Assembly (NCBI RefSeq): GCF_003001955.1
Contig: NZ_PVNH01000003.1
Span: 248,001 to 312,000 of the forward strand
Direction of reading: 5' to 3'
DNA: 64,000 nucleotides
DNA from: Prauserella shujinwangii
GTDB lineage: Bacteria > Actinomycetota > Actinomycetes > Mycobacteriales > Pseudonocardiaceae
The notes under the pieces are model-generated. The model worked only from the letters and a program-made list of their open reading frames with translations, did not search any database and had not been told where the DNA came from. The first letter of the stretch is position 1; each line of letters starts with the position of its first letter. The translations under genes and the position numbers were made by a program. This document shows positions 1 through 7,066 of this stretch, one piece after another.

Positions 1-950
1 CCACTCGGCCCACGGATGTCGTCGAAGAAGACCACCAGGGCGTCCTGGCTCTTCTCGACGATGCCCTTGCGCCACAACTCCTCGACGACGTCAGCAAGGA
101 GCGAGTTGTACCGGGATTCACCGGCAAGGTCGTCGTGGTTGAGCAGAACCCCGAGCCGGTCATAGATCCGCTGGAACGCGATCTCCGATTCCTTGACGAT
201 TTCTCGCCACGCCGCGACCGTTTCCTCGTCGCCGGACTGCAGCGCCACCACCCGGCGCTGCGCGCGCTCCTTGAACGCCTCGTCAGCGTCGAACTCGGCT
301 CGGGCAGCGCGGTAGAGCGCGTCCAGGGCCGAGGTGGCATCCTCGTTCCCGACCTGGTCAACCTCGGTGTTCCGCCAGTTCGCTCCGGGGTGCTCGAAGA
401 GGTGCTGGATGAGCATTCCGAACTGCGTGCCCCAGTCGCCGACATGGTTCTGCCGGACGACCTCTGCCCCGAGGAAGTCCAGGACACGAACCAGTGCGTC
501 GCCGATAAGGGTCGACCGCAGGTGCCCGACGTGCATCTCCTTGGCGATGTTGGGGGCCGAGTAGTCGACAACGACCACCTGGCCGCTCTGACTCTCCGCC
601 ACACCCAGCCTCACCTGTTCGGAACGCTGAGCGAGCTGCTTCACGACCGCCGCGTCCGCCACGGTGATGTTGAGAAAGCCTGGTCCCGAAAGCTCCACCG
701 CAGTGATCCAGGGGACAGCCGCAAGGTGCGGTCGCAGCCTCTCCGCGAGGTCACGAGGTTTCTGGTCTGCCTTCTTCGCCAGGGCGAGTGCGATGTCCGA
801 CTGAAAGTCGGCGTGGTCCGATCGGCGCACCAACGGGTCCTGATCGGCGAGCTCGGCAGGCAGCTCCGCAGCCATCGCCGCGGACACCGCGTGCTCCACC
901 TCGGAGACCAATGAGCGCACCTGCTCCACCACGTCGGGCCAATCCTTCAC
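1..950 (-). CDS. argS: Second arginyl-tRNA synthetase (ArgS paralogue), C-terminus beyond the window
   Basis: Charges tRNA-Arg with arginine in the cytoplasm. Reading the minus strand from a GTG at 950 gives an open frame to the window edge (about 316 codons) with an ArgRS N-terminal additional domain, then the class I signature as SAPNIAKEMHVGHLRSTLIG (HVGH for HIGH), followed by NHVGDWGTQFGML, a classic ArgRS block. The catalytic C-terminal half and anticodon-binding domain lie outside the window. It is a different lineage from the housekeeping ArgS at 9707, whose signature region reads [14 protein letters not shown]. No clear Shine-Dalgarno precedes the GTG. It sits beside toxin and insertion-element remnants, so transfer is likely. 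Identity is sure; its purpose (spare enzyme, inhibitor resistance or a tRNA-dependent pathway) is not visible. Confidence 0.93.
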   Translation of the reverse strand, partial: MKDWPDVVEQVRSLVSEVEHAVSAAMAAELPAELADQDPLVRRSDHADFQSDIALALAKKADQKPRDLAERLRPHLAAVPWITAVELSGPGFLNITVADAAVVKQLAQRSEQVRLGVAESQSGQVVVVDYSAPNIAKEMHVGHLRSTLIGDALVRVLDFLGAEVVRQNHVGDWGTQFGMLIQHLFEHPGANWRNTEVDQVGNEDATSALDALYRAARAEFDADEAFKERAQRRVVALQSGDEETVAAWREIVKESEIAFQRIYDRLGVLLNHDDLAGESRYNSLLADVVEELWRKGIVEKSQDALVVFFDDIRGPS

Positions 951-1367
951 ACAAGTTCGGAATACAGACGTCAGACCTGCGCACCGTGTGCCGGACCAGG
1001 CTGACTTCCGGATCAGCGCCTCCCGGCGACACGCCACCGATCGATGTTGTCACCAGACCCGGGGCGCATCAGAGTGTGCCGCGCATGGTTCGTGCGAGCG
1101 TCTTCCAAGGGAGCCGGCCGTGGTCCGTCAGCCCAGGGGATGGGCCCGGAATGGCCGGGTCGTAGGCGCTGATGCGCGCCCCCGCGTGGCCAGCGCGGTG
1201 GTGATGGGCAACGCGGGCGAGGATCATCGCGTGGCCACGTTCGAGGCGGCTCCTCGCACGGGGAACCCTAGGTCAGCAGCGCGATTGCGCACTGCAGGAC
1301 GTGTGGCACAGTAGTCGGACACAGGCCATTAGCCGCGGCTACGATCGTACGGTTCCATCCGATGGAA
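951..1367. other. Gene-free stretch upstream of the argS paralogue
   Basis: About 417 bases between the start of the ArgS paralogue and the end of the first putative immunity gene. Short open frames exist on both strands but show no family resemblance. The promoter of the argS paralogue must lie here, reading leftward. I see no tRNA or obvious hairpin. Confidence 0.4.
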
Positions 1368-1684
1368 TCAGCTGACATCTCCGGGATCGGGTAGGTGGCC
1401 CAGCACCTCGATCTCACGCCTGAGGCGGCCAAGGCGTTCGTCGGCAGTTCCTGGCCAGGCAACGAACCCCGGGTCACCTTCAATCAGGTCGCCCGGCACC
1501 GCCCCGCGATCGATCAGGTCGGAGGCCAGTTTCATCGTCATGTCGATGATCTCACGGTCGGATGCCTCAGAGCCGGCCACGCGGTTTGCCGCGTCTACCA
1601 CTGTTGAACGTTCCAGCCAGTCATCGGATGCGTACCGCAGCAGATAGTCCAGCCGATCGTCGTACGGCAACGTTTCGAATTCCA
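1368..1684 (-). CDS. Putative immunity protein of an orphan toxin module
   Basis: A 105-residue acidic soluble protein. I chose the ATG at 1684 (MEFETLPYDD); a TTG at 1700 would add five residues. It is clearly paralogous to the protein at 2743-3078: both have D-Y-x-x-(R/K)-YA-(S/T)-DDW near the N-terminus, then DLIDRG...PGDLI / ELIDRG...PGDLI, a D-P/Y-x-FV-W segment and a terminal F/LPxPGDV. It lies directly behind, and overlaps, a fragment resembling the tail of the toxin at 3081. In polymorphic toxin loci this position is that of the cognate immunity gene, so immunity is inferred from context and paralogy, not from a recognised fold. Confidence 0.65.
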
Positions 1685-1791
1685 TCCCAGCCACATTCAA
1701 TATGGAAGCGTTCGACGTTCAGGCCAGCTACGTTGTTGATATCGATCGGCGGACCGCCAGAACCGCTGTGAGTCCGGTACGTGATGTTTTT
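1624..1791 (-). pseudogene. Orphan toxin C-terminal fragment
   Basis: Reading from about 1791 to 1696 gives KNITYRTHSGSGGPPIDINN continuing VAGLNVERFHIE. It aligns over its whole length with the last 30 residues of the toxin at 3081 (VTYRSYSNSGGATIDLNEVQ then GLDAKRFHI). The same frame then runs about 24 unrelated codons into the overlapping immunity gene before a stop near 1621. Nothing toxin-like precedes it: the upstream DNA is transposase remnant ending at 1804. It therefore looks like the displaced 3' end of a second toxin gene left with its immunity gene, as seen for orphan modules of CdiA, Rhs and WXG100-type toxins. Confidence 0.7.
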
Positions 1792-1803
1792 CGGTGTGTG
1801 GTC

Positions 1804-2686
1804 TCAGGACTTGTTTGACGGTTTGTCGTCGGGAGATGCTTGACGTGATCTTGGGACTCCGGCTCCGGTGACGTGGAGGCGGGTGATCGGCTTGAGGTTG
1901 CGTCGGGGTCGGACGGCGATCTCTTCGTCGTTGTGCAGGATGCGCAGGTGGGTGTCTTCGATGACGACGGTGACCAGCTTGCCGCGATGACGGGGGCCGA
2001 GCTTGATGCCTTGGCCGGCGACCATGATCCGGCCGCTGGCGTGCACTTTCCGTTGCGCGCGCAGCGATCCGGCCGGCAGCGGCGGGGGCGGCGGTGGTGG
2101 TGGAGGGTGTCCGTGCCCCGTGGATGCTGGTCAGGTGGTCGGCGGGGATGGGGCTGGGTCAGTTGCCGATCAGGGCGTTGTCGGCAATGGCGTGCATCAG
2201 GTGCCCGTCCAGCCGCAGCGTGATCTTGCGGCCGGCCCAGGCGAATCCGACCAGGTGGGCCTCGCCGGCGATGTTGACCTTGCCGTCCTTGGTCACGGTC
2301 CGGTCGATCTCCACCGCCCTGCCTTCGGGGAGAACAGGGGTGCCGTTGCGGCGCCGCAACGCGGGCCGGGCCGGTGGTGGGCCAGCGCGCCGGCCGCCCC
2401 GCATGGCCAGATGCCGCAGGTCCTCGGGCTGGAGCCGAGAGGACACGGTGCGCACCACGTGCCCATCCGCGGTGACGTGAACGCTGCGCAGATCGGCCCA
2501 GATCGTCACCAGCCGACCGGCCATAGACTCGTGCAGCGAGATCGCCTGCCGGCCGGAGGAGACGGTGAGCTGCCCGCTGGGCGGCACCCGCGCCTCGAAC
2601 TCCACCGCAGCGCCTTCGACGGCGTCCAGGTCGACCGGCGCCGGTGGTTCGATCACGTCCACTAGCAGCGGGAGTAACTGTGGCAA
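1804..2686 (-). pseudogene. IS481-like transposase remnant (C-terminal barrel only)
   Basis: Two pieces in the same frame, 2686-2159 and 2046-1804, are separated by an in-frame stop (TGA at 2161-2159). The second piece carries SGRIMVAGQGIKLGPRHRGK followed by VTVVIEDTHLRILHNDEE, the conserved tail of actinobacterial IS481-type integrase-core transposases. The first has two repeats of the same small beta-rich unit, including AVEIDRTVTKDGKVNIAGEA. The DDE catalytic domain is absent. Removing the stop joins the pieces through a proline/alanine linker typical of the family. I see no terminal inverted repeats. It is a dead element between the two toxin/immunity modules and marks past recombination. 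Confidence 0.72.
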
Positions 2687-2742
2687 GCTGTACTGAGCAG
2701 ACTTGGGAAAGTATGCTCCTCGCTAGCGCACCGCGCGAGTGC

Positions 2743-3078
2743 TCATGGCGCAGTCGGCTTGTGTAGCCAGCACACGTCCCCAGGATACGGAAAGTCGCCG
2801 TGTGCGCGCATTTCATTACGCAGCCGGTCGAGTAGGGTGCTCTTTTCTCCGCTCCAAAGTACGAAGTCAGGGTAGTCAGCGATCAAATCTCCGGGCCGGA
2901 TCCCTCGATCAATAAGTTCACCGACAAAGTCGACCGTAGCCTCGACGATCTGATCGAACGTCGCACCTTTGCCGAGGTGGCCGTTGACGGCGACGGCGAC
3001 GTTGTGCAAAGGAACCCAGTCGTCGGTTGCGTACTTCGTGTAGTAGTCGAGATCTTCATCCCGGTTTTTCCCAGACAC
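2743..3078 (-). CDS. Putative immunity protein for the adjacent WXG100-type toxin
   Basis: An acidic 111-residue protein starting MSGKNRDEDLDYYTKYATDD. It begins two bases after the toxin gene (3081-4325) ends, the usual toxin-then-immunity order, so the two should be co-transcribed. It is paralogous to the protein at 1368-1684, sharing YATDDW, the ELIDRG...PGDLI block, DFV-W and a terminal FPYPGDV. The expected role is to bind and neutralise the toxin C-terminal domain in the producing cell. That role is inferred from position; no characterised immunity family is recognised by eye. Local base composition is lower in GC than the core genes, consistent with transfer. Confidence 0.7.
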   Translation of the reverse strand: MSGKNRDEDLDYYTKYATDDWVPLHNVAVAVNGHLGKGATFDQIVEATVDFVGELIDRGIRPGDLIADYPDFVLWSGEKSTLLDRLRNEMRAHGDFPYPGDVCWLHKPTAP

Positions 3079-3080
3079 TG

Positions 3081-4325
3081 TTAAGCCTCACCCTTGCTGA
3101 TGTGGAAGCGTTTGGCATCCAAGCCCTGAACTTCGTTGAGGTCGATTGTAGCGCCGCCTGAGTTACTGTACGAGCGATAGGTGACAGTCGATTTCGGGTC
3201 GTCGGATATTTGCCAGTACTCCAGCTGCCCTTTTGGGGTTTCAATCGTCTTGGTTGGCTCGCCCAGTCTGTCGTGCAACTGCTGCCGTAACTGGTTTAGA
3301 TCCGCTTCCGGGATCAAGTAGACGCCCTTGCTGTCCTCGACGCCGGGAACCCGGCCATCCGGAGCCAGCACGGCATCGTGGACCGCTTTCGTCTTCTCTT
3401 CCGGTGTTTCCGGACGTCGGTTCGGGGACGCAGGCTCAGCGTGGCCACCGTCGGCGGGCCTGCCACCTTTTAGCATCCGGCCGGCGGCGCCGCCGACGAG
3501 GATGTTGCCGCCGATCTCGCCCAATGCTCGTCCGGTGTTGCCTTTTTCCCATTCGTCCCAGGCGACGAGGTTCTTCGCGGTGTCGACCGGGTTGGTGATG
3601 TTGTGCCAGGCAGCGGAGGCGATGTCGGTGAGCTGGGCGTGGTCGGGGTTGCCGGGGTCGGCGACGGCCAGCAGGAGGTCGGCTCCGGCGGAGGCGGTGG
3701 TGCTGACGCTGTTCCACATGCCGGCACCGAAGTCGAGCGCGTGTTCACCCCAGGACTTGTTCTCCGGCGCGGTGTCGGCTTCGGTATCGAGGATCGCGAC
3801 GGCCTGATCACCTGCCGACGTGAGTTGCTGGCGCGCTCGGTTGAGGACCTCGCGGGCCGCTTGCCGGGTGGCCTCACCGGGATCGACGAACGGTCCGGGC
3901 GAGAGGCAGGTCGGGTTGCCGGCGGCGGCGTTGGCCTTGTTCTGGGCGGTGGCCTGCGCGACCGCGGCTTCGTGCTGCTGCTTGGCCTGCTGCGTTGCCG
4001 CGTTGCCTTCATTCCACAACCGGATCGCCTCCGCCGCTTGGCCTTGTGCCCAGCGCAGCGTCGCCGCATAGCCGTCGAGTGCGTCCGCGGCGGCGGTGAG
4101 CGCGTCCCCGGCTTTGATCCACTTGACCGGCTCGTAGTCGAATGCGTCGCGGAAGGCGTTGGCCGCCTCACCGGACCACGCGCCGGTATCAATGCTCTTG
4201 AGACCTTCACCGGCCCGCGTCGCCCGGTCGGCCCGGGCCCGCAGCACGCGCGCGTTCTCCTCGATCGCCTCAGGCTTGCCCTCTACCAGCGCGGCGGGGT
4301 CCTCGGTCTCCCCGAGCTCGGCCAT
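3081..4325 (-). CDS. Putative secreted polymorphic toxin with WXG100/T7SS-type N-terminal domain
   Basis: 414 residues. The N-terminal 130 residues are helical and contain W-S-G-E-A-A-N-A-F near residue 50, the WxG turn and flanking pattern of type VII secretion signal domains. An Ala/Gln-rich coiled-coil stretch follows, then a glycine-rich small-residue segment (about 255-290), a Pro-rich linker, and a C-terminal module of about 95 residues from KTKAVHDAVLAPDGRVPG to the end. That last part should be the toxic domain; I do not recognise its activity. Its final 30 residues recur as an orphan fragment at 1696-1791. The partner at 4638 precedes it and a putative immunity gene follows two bases later. 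The start ATG overlaps the TGA that would end the partner if its frameshift were repaired. Confidence 0.72.
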   Translation of the reverse strand: MAELGETEDPAALVEGKPEAIEENARVLRARADRATRAGEGLKSIDTGAWSGEAANAFRDAFDYEPVKWIKAGDALTAAADALDGYAATLRWAQGQAAEAIRLWNEGNAATQQAKQQHEAAVAQATAQNKANAAAGNPTCLSPGPFVDPGEATRQAAREVLNRARQQLTSAGDQAVAILDTEADTAPENKSWGEHALDFGAGMWNSVSTTASAGADLLLAVADPGNPDHAQLTDIASAAWHNITNPVDTAKNLVAWDEWEKGNTGRALGEIGGNILVGGAAGRMLKGGRPADGGHAEPASPNRRPETPEEKTKAVHDAVLAPDGRVPGVEDSKGVYLIPEADLNQLRQQLHDRLGEPTKTIETPKGQLEYWQISDDPKSTVTYRSYSNSGGATIDLNEVQGLDAKRFHISKGEA

Positions 4326-4638
4326 CAGTCCTCAACCGCCTCGACAGCGGGATCCGGGAGCGTTCGAGCGGCAGCTGGTCGGTCTCCCGGTACTTCTGCG
4401 CCACCCGGTCAAGGCTGTCGGCGATGTCCTGCGCGTCGTCGTTGAGGTAGTCCAGCTCCTCACTCCACCGGGTGCAGAAGTTCATCAGCGCCGCGTGCAA
4501 GCCGCCATGGCCGTACAGCGACGTATCGCCACACAGCTCACGCAGTTCGACGTTGTCCTGGTCCCGCACGCTCTCGCTGATCCCGCGTGCCGCCTGTTCC
4601 AGCGCCTCGACCTCGACGTGCCAGCCCGGTCCGTCCAT
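4270..4638 (-). CDS. Small WXG100-like partner of the toxin, probably frameshifted near its end
   Basis: 122 residues as read, starting MDGPGWHVEVEALEQAARGI. It is mostly helical, with ALMNFCTRWSEELDYLNDDA, like ESX/EspC-type secretion partners encoded before actinobacterial WXG100 toxins. The tail from about 4370 (ERSRIPLSRRLRTDGRARG) is basic and overlaps the toxin gene by 56 bases. In the neighbouring frame the same DNA reads AARTLPDPAVEAVED then TGA, and that TGA overlaps the toxin ATG (TGATG). One missing base near 4369 would explain this, as a real mutation or an assembly error. The head of the gene is likely functional either way. Confidence 0.62.
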   Translation of the reverse strand: MDGPGWHVEVEALEQAARGISESVRDQDNVELRELCGDTSLYGHGGLHAALMNFCTRWSEELDYLNDDAQDIADSLDRVAQKYRETDQLPLERSRIPLSRRLRTDGRARGDRGPRRAGRGQA

Positions 4639-4711
4639 GCCTCCCCGCTCACCCCGACCACGTCACAGTCACCGTCGAGTCTAGAGCGACGACTCAGAGT
4701 GATGAGGCAGC

Positions 4712-4864
4712 TCAGCGAGACAGGACCTGCGCCGCATGCCAGGCGTTCTTGTCGTCACGGATCTCGACCCAGTCGCCGTGGCGAGCCACCAGCACGCAGT
4801 CCTTCTGCGGATCACTGCGCGTCGCCTGCCGGGTCTCTGCGAACGTCAGCGCGGCGTTCGACAG
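4712..4864 (-). pseudogene. DUF397-like remnant
   Basis: The frame ending at 4712 reads SDPQKDCVLVARHGDWVEIR then DDKN, resembling the DUF397 core (x-CVEVA...V-x-V-RDSK). DUF397 proteins normally sit next to XRE/DUF5753 regulators, and a decayed DUF5753 fragment lies immediately upstream. No plausible start codon opens this frame, so it is taken as a remnant. The match is short and the call tentative. Confidence 0.4.
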
Positions 4865-4865
4865 C

Positions 4866-5150
4866 CGGGCCCCGCTGCTTCGTACGCCTTGAACGCCTTC
4901 TTGACAGCTCGACCAAGTGCTGCAGCTGTTCGCGCATGGTCTCGGCGTCGCCCACACCCGACGCACGCATGAGTCCGACAACACGAACTGCAAGATCTGG
5001 CCTCCAGGGTGACACCGTCGATCTTCGGCTGGTCGGCATGCATGGCGCCCACATATGCCCTCGCACTGCAGCAGGCCGGGCACTCCGTGTCCGTGCTGTA
5101 CGAGAGCTACGCCTCGTTGTTCCTGGACGGTGGCGAGGCAACCGTGCTGC
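4866..5150 (-). pseudogene. Decayed XRE/DUF5753-type transcriptional regulator
   Basis: Pieces of one protein appear in order but in different frames on the minus strand: GVPGLLQCEG (about 5086-5057), then AVRVVGLMRASGVGDAETMR continuing EQLQHLVEL (about 4991-4905), then VKKAFKAYEAAG. DUF5753 has VPGLLQTE followed by a G-x-x-x-(V/T)MREQLxHLxEL block in the same order. Several frameshifts, an in-frame TAG and loss of the N-terminal helix-turn-helix show that the gene is dead. Such regulators accompany DUF397 genes in actinobacteria, and a DUF397-like remnant follows. Confidence 0.6.
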
Positions 5151-5318
5151 AGCAGGTACCAGCGGCCCTCGGGGCATATCGCACGTGAGCTCGTCCCGCC
5201 GTACGTCACCGTGGCCGGGCATTGGCCGGAGACGGCCGGAGAGGGCCGGATACCAAAAGAACCCGCCCCTACCGGCGTTTCCGCTGGTGGGGGCGGGTTC
5301 GTGCACCTCAGATGAGGG

Positions 5319-5391
5319 CGCCCTCGGCAGGATTCGAACCTGCGACACCTGCCTCCGGAGGGCAGTGCTCTATCCACTGAGCTACGAGGGC
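5319..5391 (-). tRNA. tRNA-Arg (anticodon CCG)
   Basis: A 73-base cloverleaf on the minus strand. The 7-bp acceptor stem is GCCCTCG/CGAGGGC, the D arm follows TAGCTCAGT, the anticodon stem-loop is CTGCC-CTCCGGA-GGCAG giving CCG (reads CGG codons), and the T arm is GCAGGTTCGAATCCTGC. CCA is not encoded. It lies between the accessory region and the conserved argS cluster; a tRNA-Arg near argS is also seen in mycobacteria. tRNA genes are frequent integration sites, which fits the mosaic DNA to its left. Confidence 0.96.
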
Positions 5392-5416
5392 CCATCGCCG
5401 TGCGACTTCCCGAAGC

Positions 5417-6892
5417 CTACCGCATGCCCTCGGCGGCCCTCACCGGGTGGTCGGGTTCGAGGGACGGCAGGTCACGGATCCCGAACTCGCGCCGCAGCAC
5501 GTCGGCTGCCGCGTAGTAGCCGGCCATGCCGTGCACGCTGGGTCCGGGGGGTGTCGACGCCGAGCACAGGTACACGCCACCCAGCGGCGTCCGGTACGGG
5601 TGCCAGCGCGGGGCGGGGCGGAACAGCATCTGCGGCACCGTCACCGCCCCGCCCGCGATGTCGCCGCCCACGTAGTTGGGGTTGTAGTCCGCCAGCTCGG
5701 CGGCCGGGATCCCGCGGCGGGCGAGCACGGTGTCGGAGAACCCGGGCGCGTACCGCTCGATACGCGCCCGCACCAGCTCGGCCGGGTCGGTGCGGTCGCC
5801 GTTGGGCACGTGGGAGTAGGCCCAGACCGGGCGCCTGCCGCCCCGGGCGCGGCTCGGGTCGGCCACGGCGGGATCGACCACCAGGGTGAACGGATGCGCG
5901 GCGGGCGCCCCGTTCGCGACCGCGGTCTCGTGCGCGAACACGTCGCGCTCGTCCTCGCCAAGGTGCACGGTGCCGGCGGCGGCCAGCTCGGGGTCCGCCC
6001 ACGGGATCGGCTCCGACACCAGGAAGTCCACCTTCGCCGCGCCGGGTCCGTACCGCCAGCGTTCCAGCCGCCGCCGGTAGCGCCGCGGCAGCCACGGCCC
6101 GGCCAGGTCCAGCAGCACGCGGGGGCTCACGTTCAGCAGCACCGCCTTCGCTCGCGCCAGCTCCCGCAGGTCTGTCACCGGCGCCACGGTGTGCACGACC
6201 CCGCCGTGCGCGACCAGGTCGGCGGCCATGGCGTCGGCGATGCGCTGGCTCCCGCCGCGCGGCACCGGCCACCCGCTGCCGTGCGCCAGGTGCCCGAGCA
6301 GCATCGCGACCGCCCCGCCCGGCAGGCTGGGCAGCGGACCCAGCGAGTGCGCCGCCACCCCCGCCAGCAGGCCCGGCGCCACGCGCCCGGAGAACCAGCG
6401 CCCGGCCAGCCCGGTGCCGTGGGCGAGCACGCGCGAGCCGAGCAGCCACGGCACCGAAGGGTCGGCGGGCAGCCGTCGCTGGTCGGAGAGGAACAGGTCC
6501 ACGATCGGCCCGCTGTGCTCCAGCAGCGGCTCCATCAGCCGCCGCCAGCGCGGGCCGTCGGCACCGAGCCCGGCACACGTCCGGTCCAGGCTGTGGTACG
6601 CGACGCCGGGCGGCCCGCCGGGGAACGGGTGCGCGTAGCTGGCCTCCGGCTGCAGCAGGTCGACTCCCCGCGCGCCGAGGTCGAACTCGCGGAAGAACCG
6701 CGACGCGGCCGCCATCGGGTGCACGGCGGAGCACAGGTCGTGCACCACGTCGTCGTCGAACAGCGCCCGCGACCGGAGCCCGCCGCCGACCGTGTCCCCG
6801 GCCTCGAACACGTGCACCGACAGCCCGGCCCGCGCGAGGACGACCCCCGCGGCCAGGCCGTTCGGTCCCGATCCGACGATGGCGACATCCAC
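5417..6892 (-). CDS. FAD-dependent oxidoreductase, phytoene desaturase/PYROXD2-like
   Basis: 491 residues, GTG start. The N-terminus MDVAIVGSGPNGLAAGVVLA is a GxGxxG dinucleotide fold followed by an acidic residue in VHVFEAGDTVGGG, as in the phytoene desaturase/amine oxidase superfamily. The C-terminus has YLCSASTPPGPSVHGMAGYY, the second FAD-contact block, characteristic of PYROXD2-type (CrtI-related) enzymes rather than true carotenoid desaturases. Length fits. The substrate is unknown and no carotenoid genes are nearby. It stands alone, transcribed away from the CDF exporter, with about 170 bases between the two starts. Confidence 0.85.
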   Translation of the reverse strand: MDVAIVGSGPNGLAAGVVLARAGLSVHVFEAGDTVGGGLRSRALFDDDVVHDLCSAVHPMAAASRFFREFDLGARGVDLLQPEASYAHPFPGGPPGVAYHSLDRTCAGLGADGPRWRRLMEPLLEHSGPIVDLFLSDQRRLPADPSVPWLLGSRVLAHGTGLAGRWFSGRVAPGLLAGVAAHSLGPLPSLPGGAVAMLLGHLAHGSGWPVPRGGSQRIADAMAADLVAHGGVVHTVAPVTDLRELARAKAVLLNVSPRVLLDLAGPWLPRRYRRRLERWRYGPGAAKVDFLVSEPIPWADPELAAAGTVHLGEDERDVFAHETAVANGAPAAHPFTLVVDPAVADPSRARGGRRPVWAYSHVPNGDRTDPAELVRARIERYAPGFSDTVLARRGIPAAELADYNPNYVGGDIAGGAVTVPQMLFRPAPRWHPYRTPLGGVYLCSASTPPGPSVHGMAGYYAAADVLRREFGIRDLPSLEPDHPVRAAEGMR

Positions 6893-6986
6893 GTCCCCGA
6901 CGCTACGCGCCCGTTTGCGCGCCCGAGTGCGGGGAAAGCCCGATCGAGGGATGGCCGGGCGGCGCGTTCTCGCTACGTTGTCGATG

Positions 6987-7005
6987 TCAGGTGAGCCTCA
7001 CCTGT
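6987..7005. promoter_or_regulatory. DtxR/IdeR/MntR-like operator before the CDF exporter
   Basis: CAGGTGAG-C-CTCACCTG at 6988-7004 is a perfect 8-bp inverted repeat about one base. It closely matches the iron/manganese-dependent repressor consensus AGGTxAGxCTxACCT. It lies 62 bases before the exporter start and would overlap or adjoin the promoter. Which metalloregulator binds it cannot be told from the sequence. Confidence 0.6.
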
Positions 7006-7066
7006 ATTGCAAGTATGCGCATGTCACTATATGTTTCTCGGGTTCCCGACCGAAGGAGGCGTTGCG

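Noticed and set aside
135-914. A 259-codon plus-strand frame at the left end
   Set aside because: The minus strand encodes an arginyl-tRNA synthetase with intact signature motifs over the same bases.
951-1367. Small plus- and minus-strand frames upstream of the argS paralogue
   Set aside because: Low-complexity Arg/Ala/Pro-rich translations without motifs, starts or ribosome-binding sites that convince.
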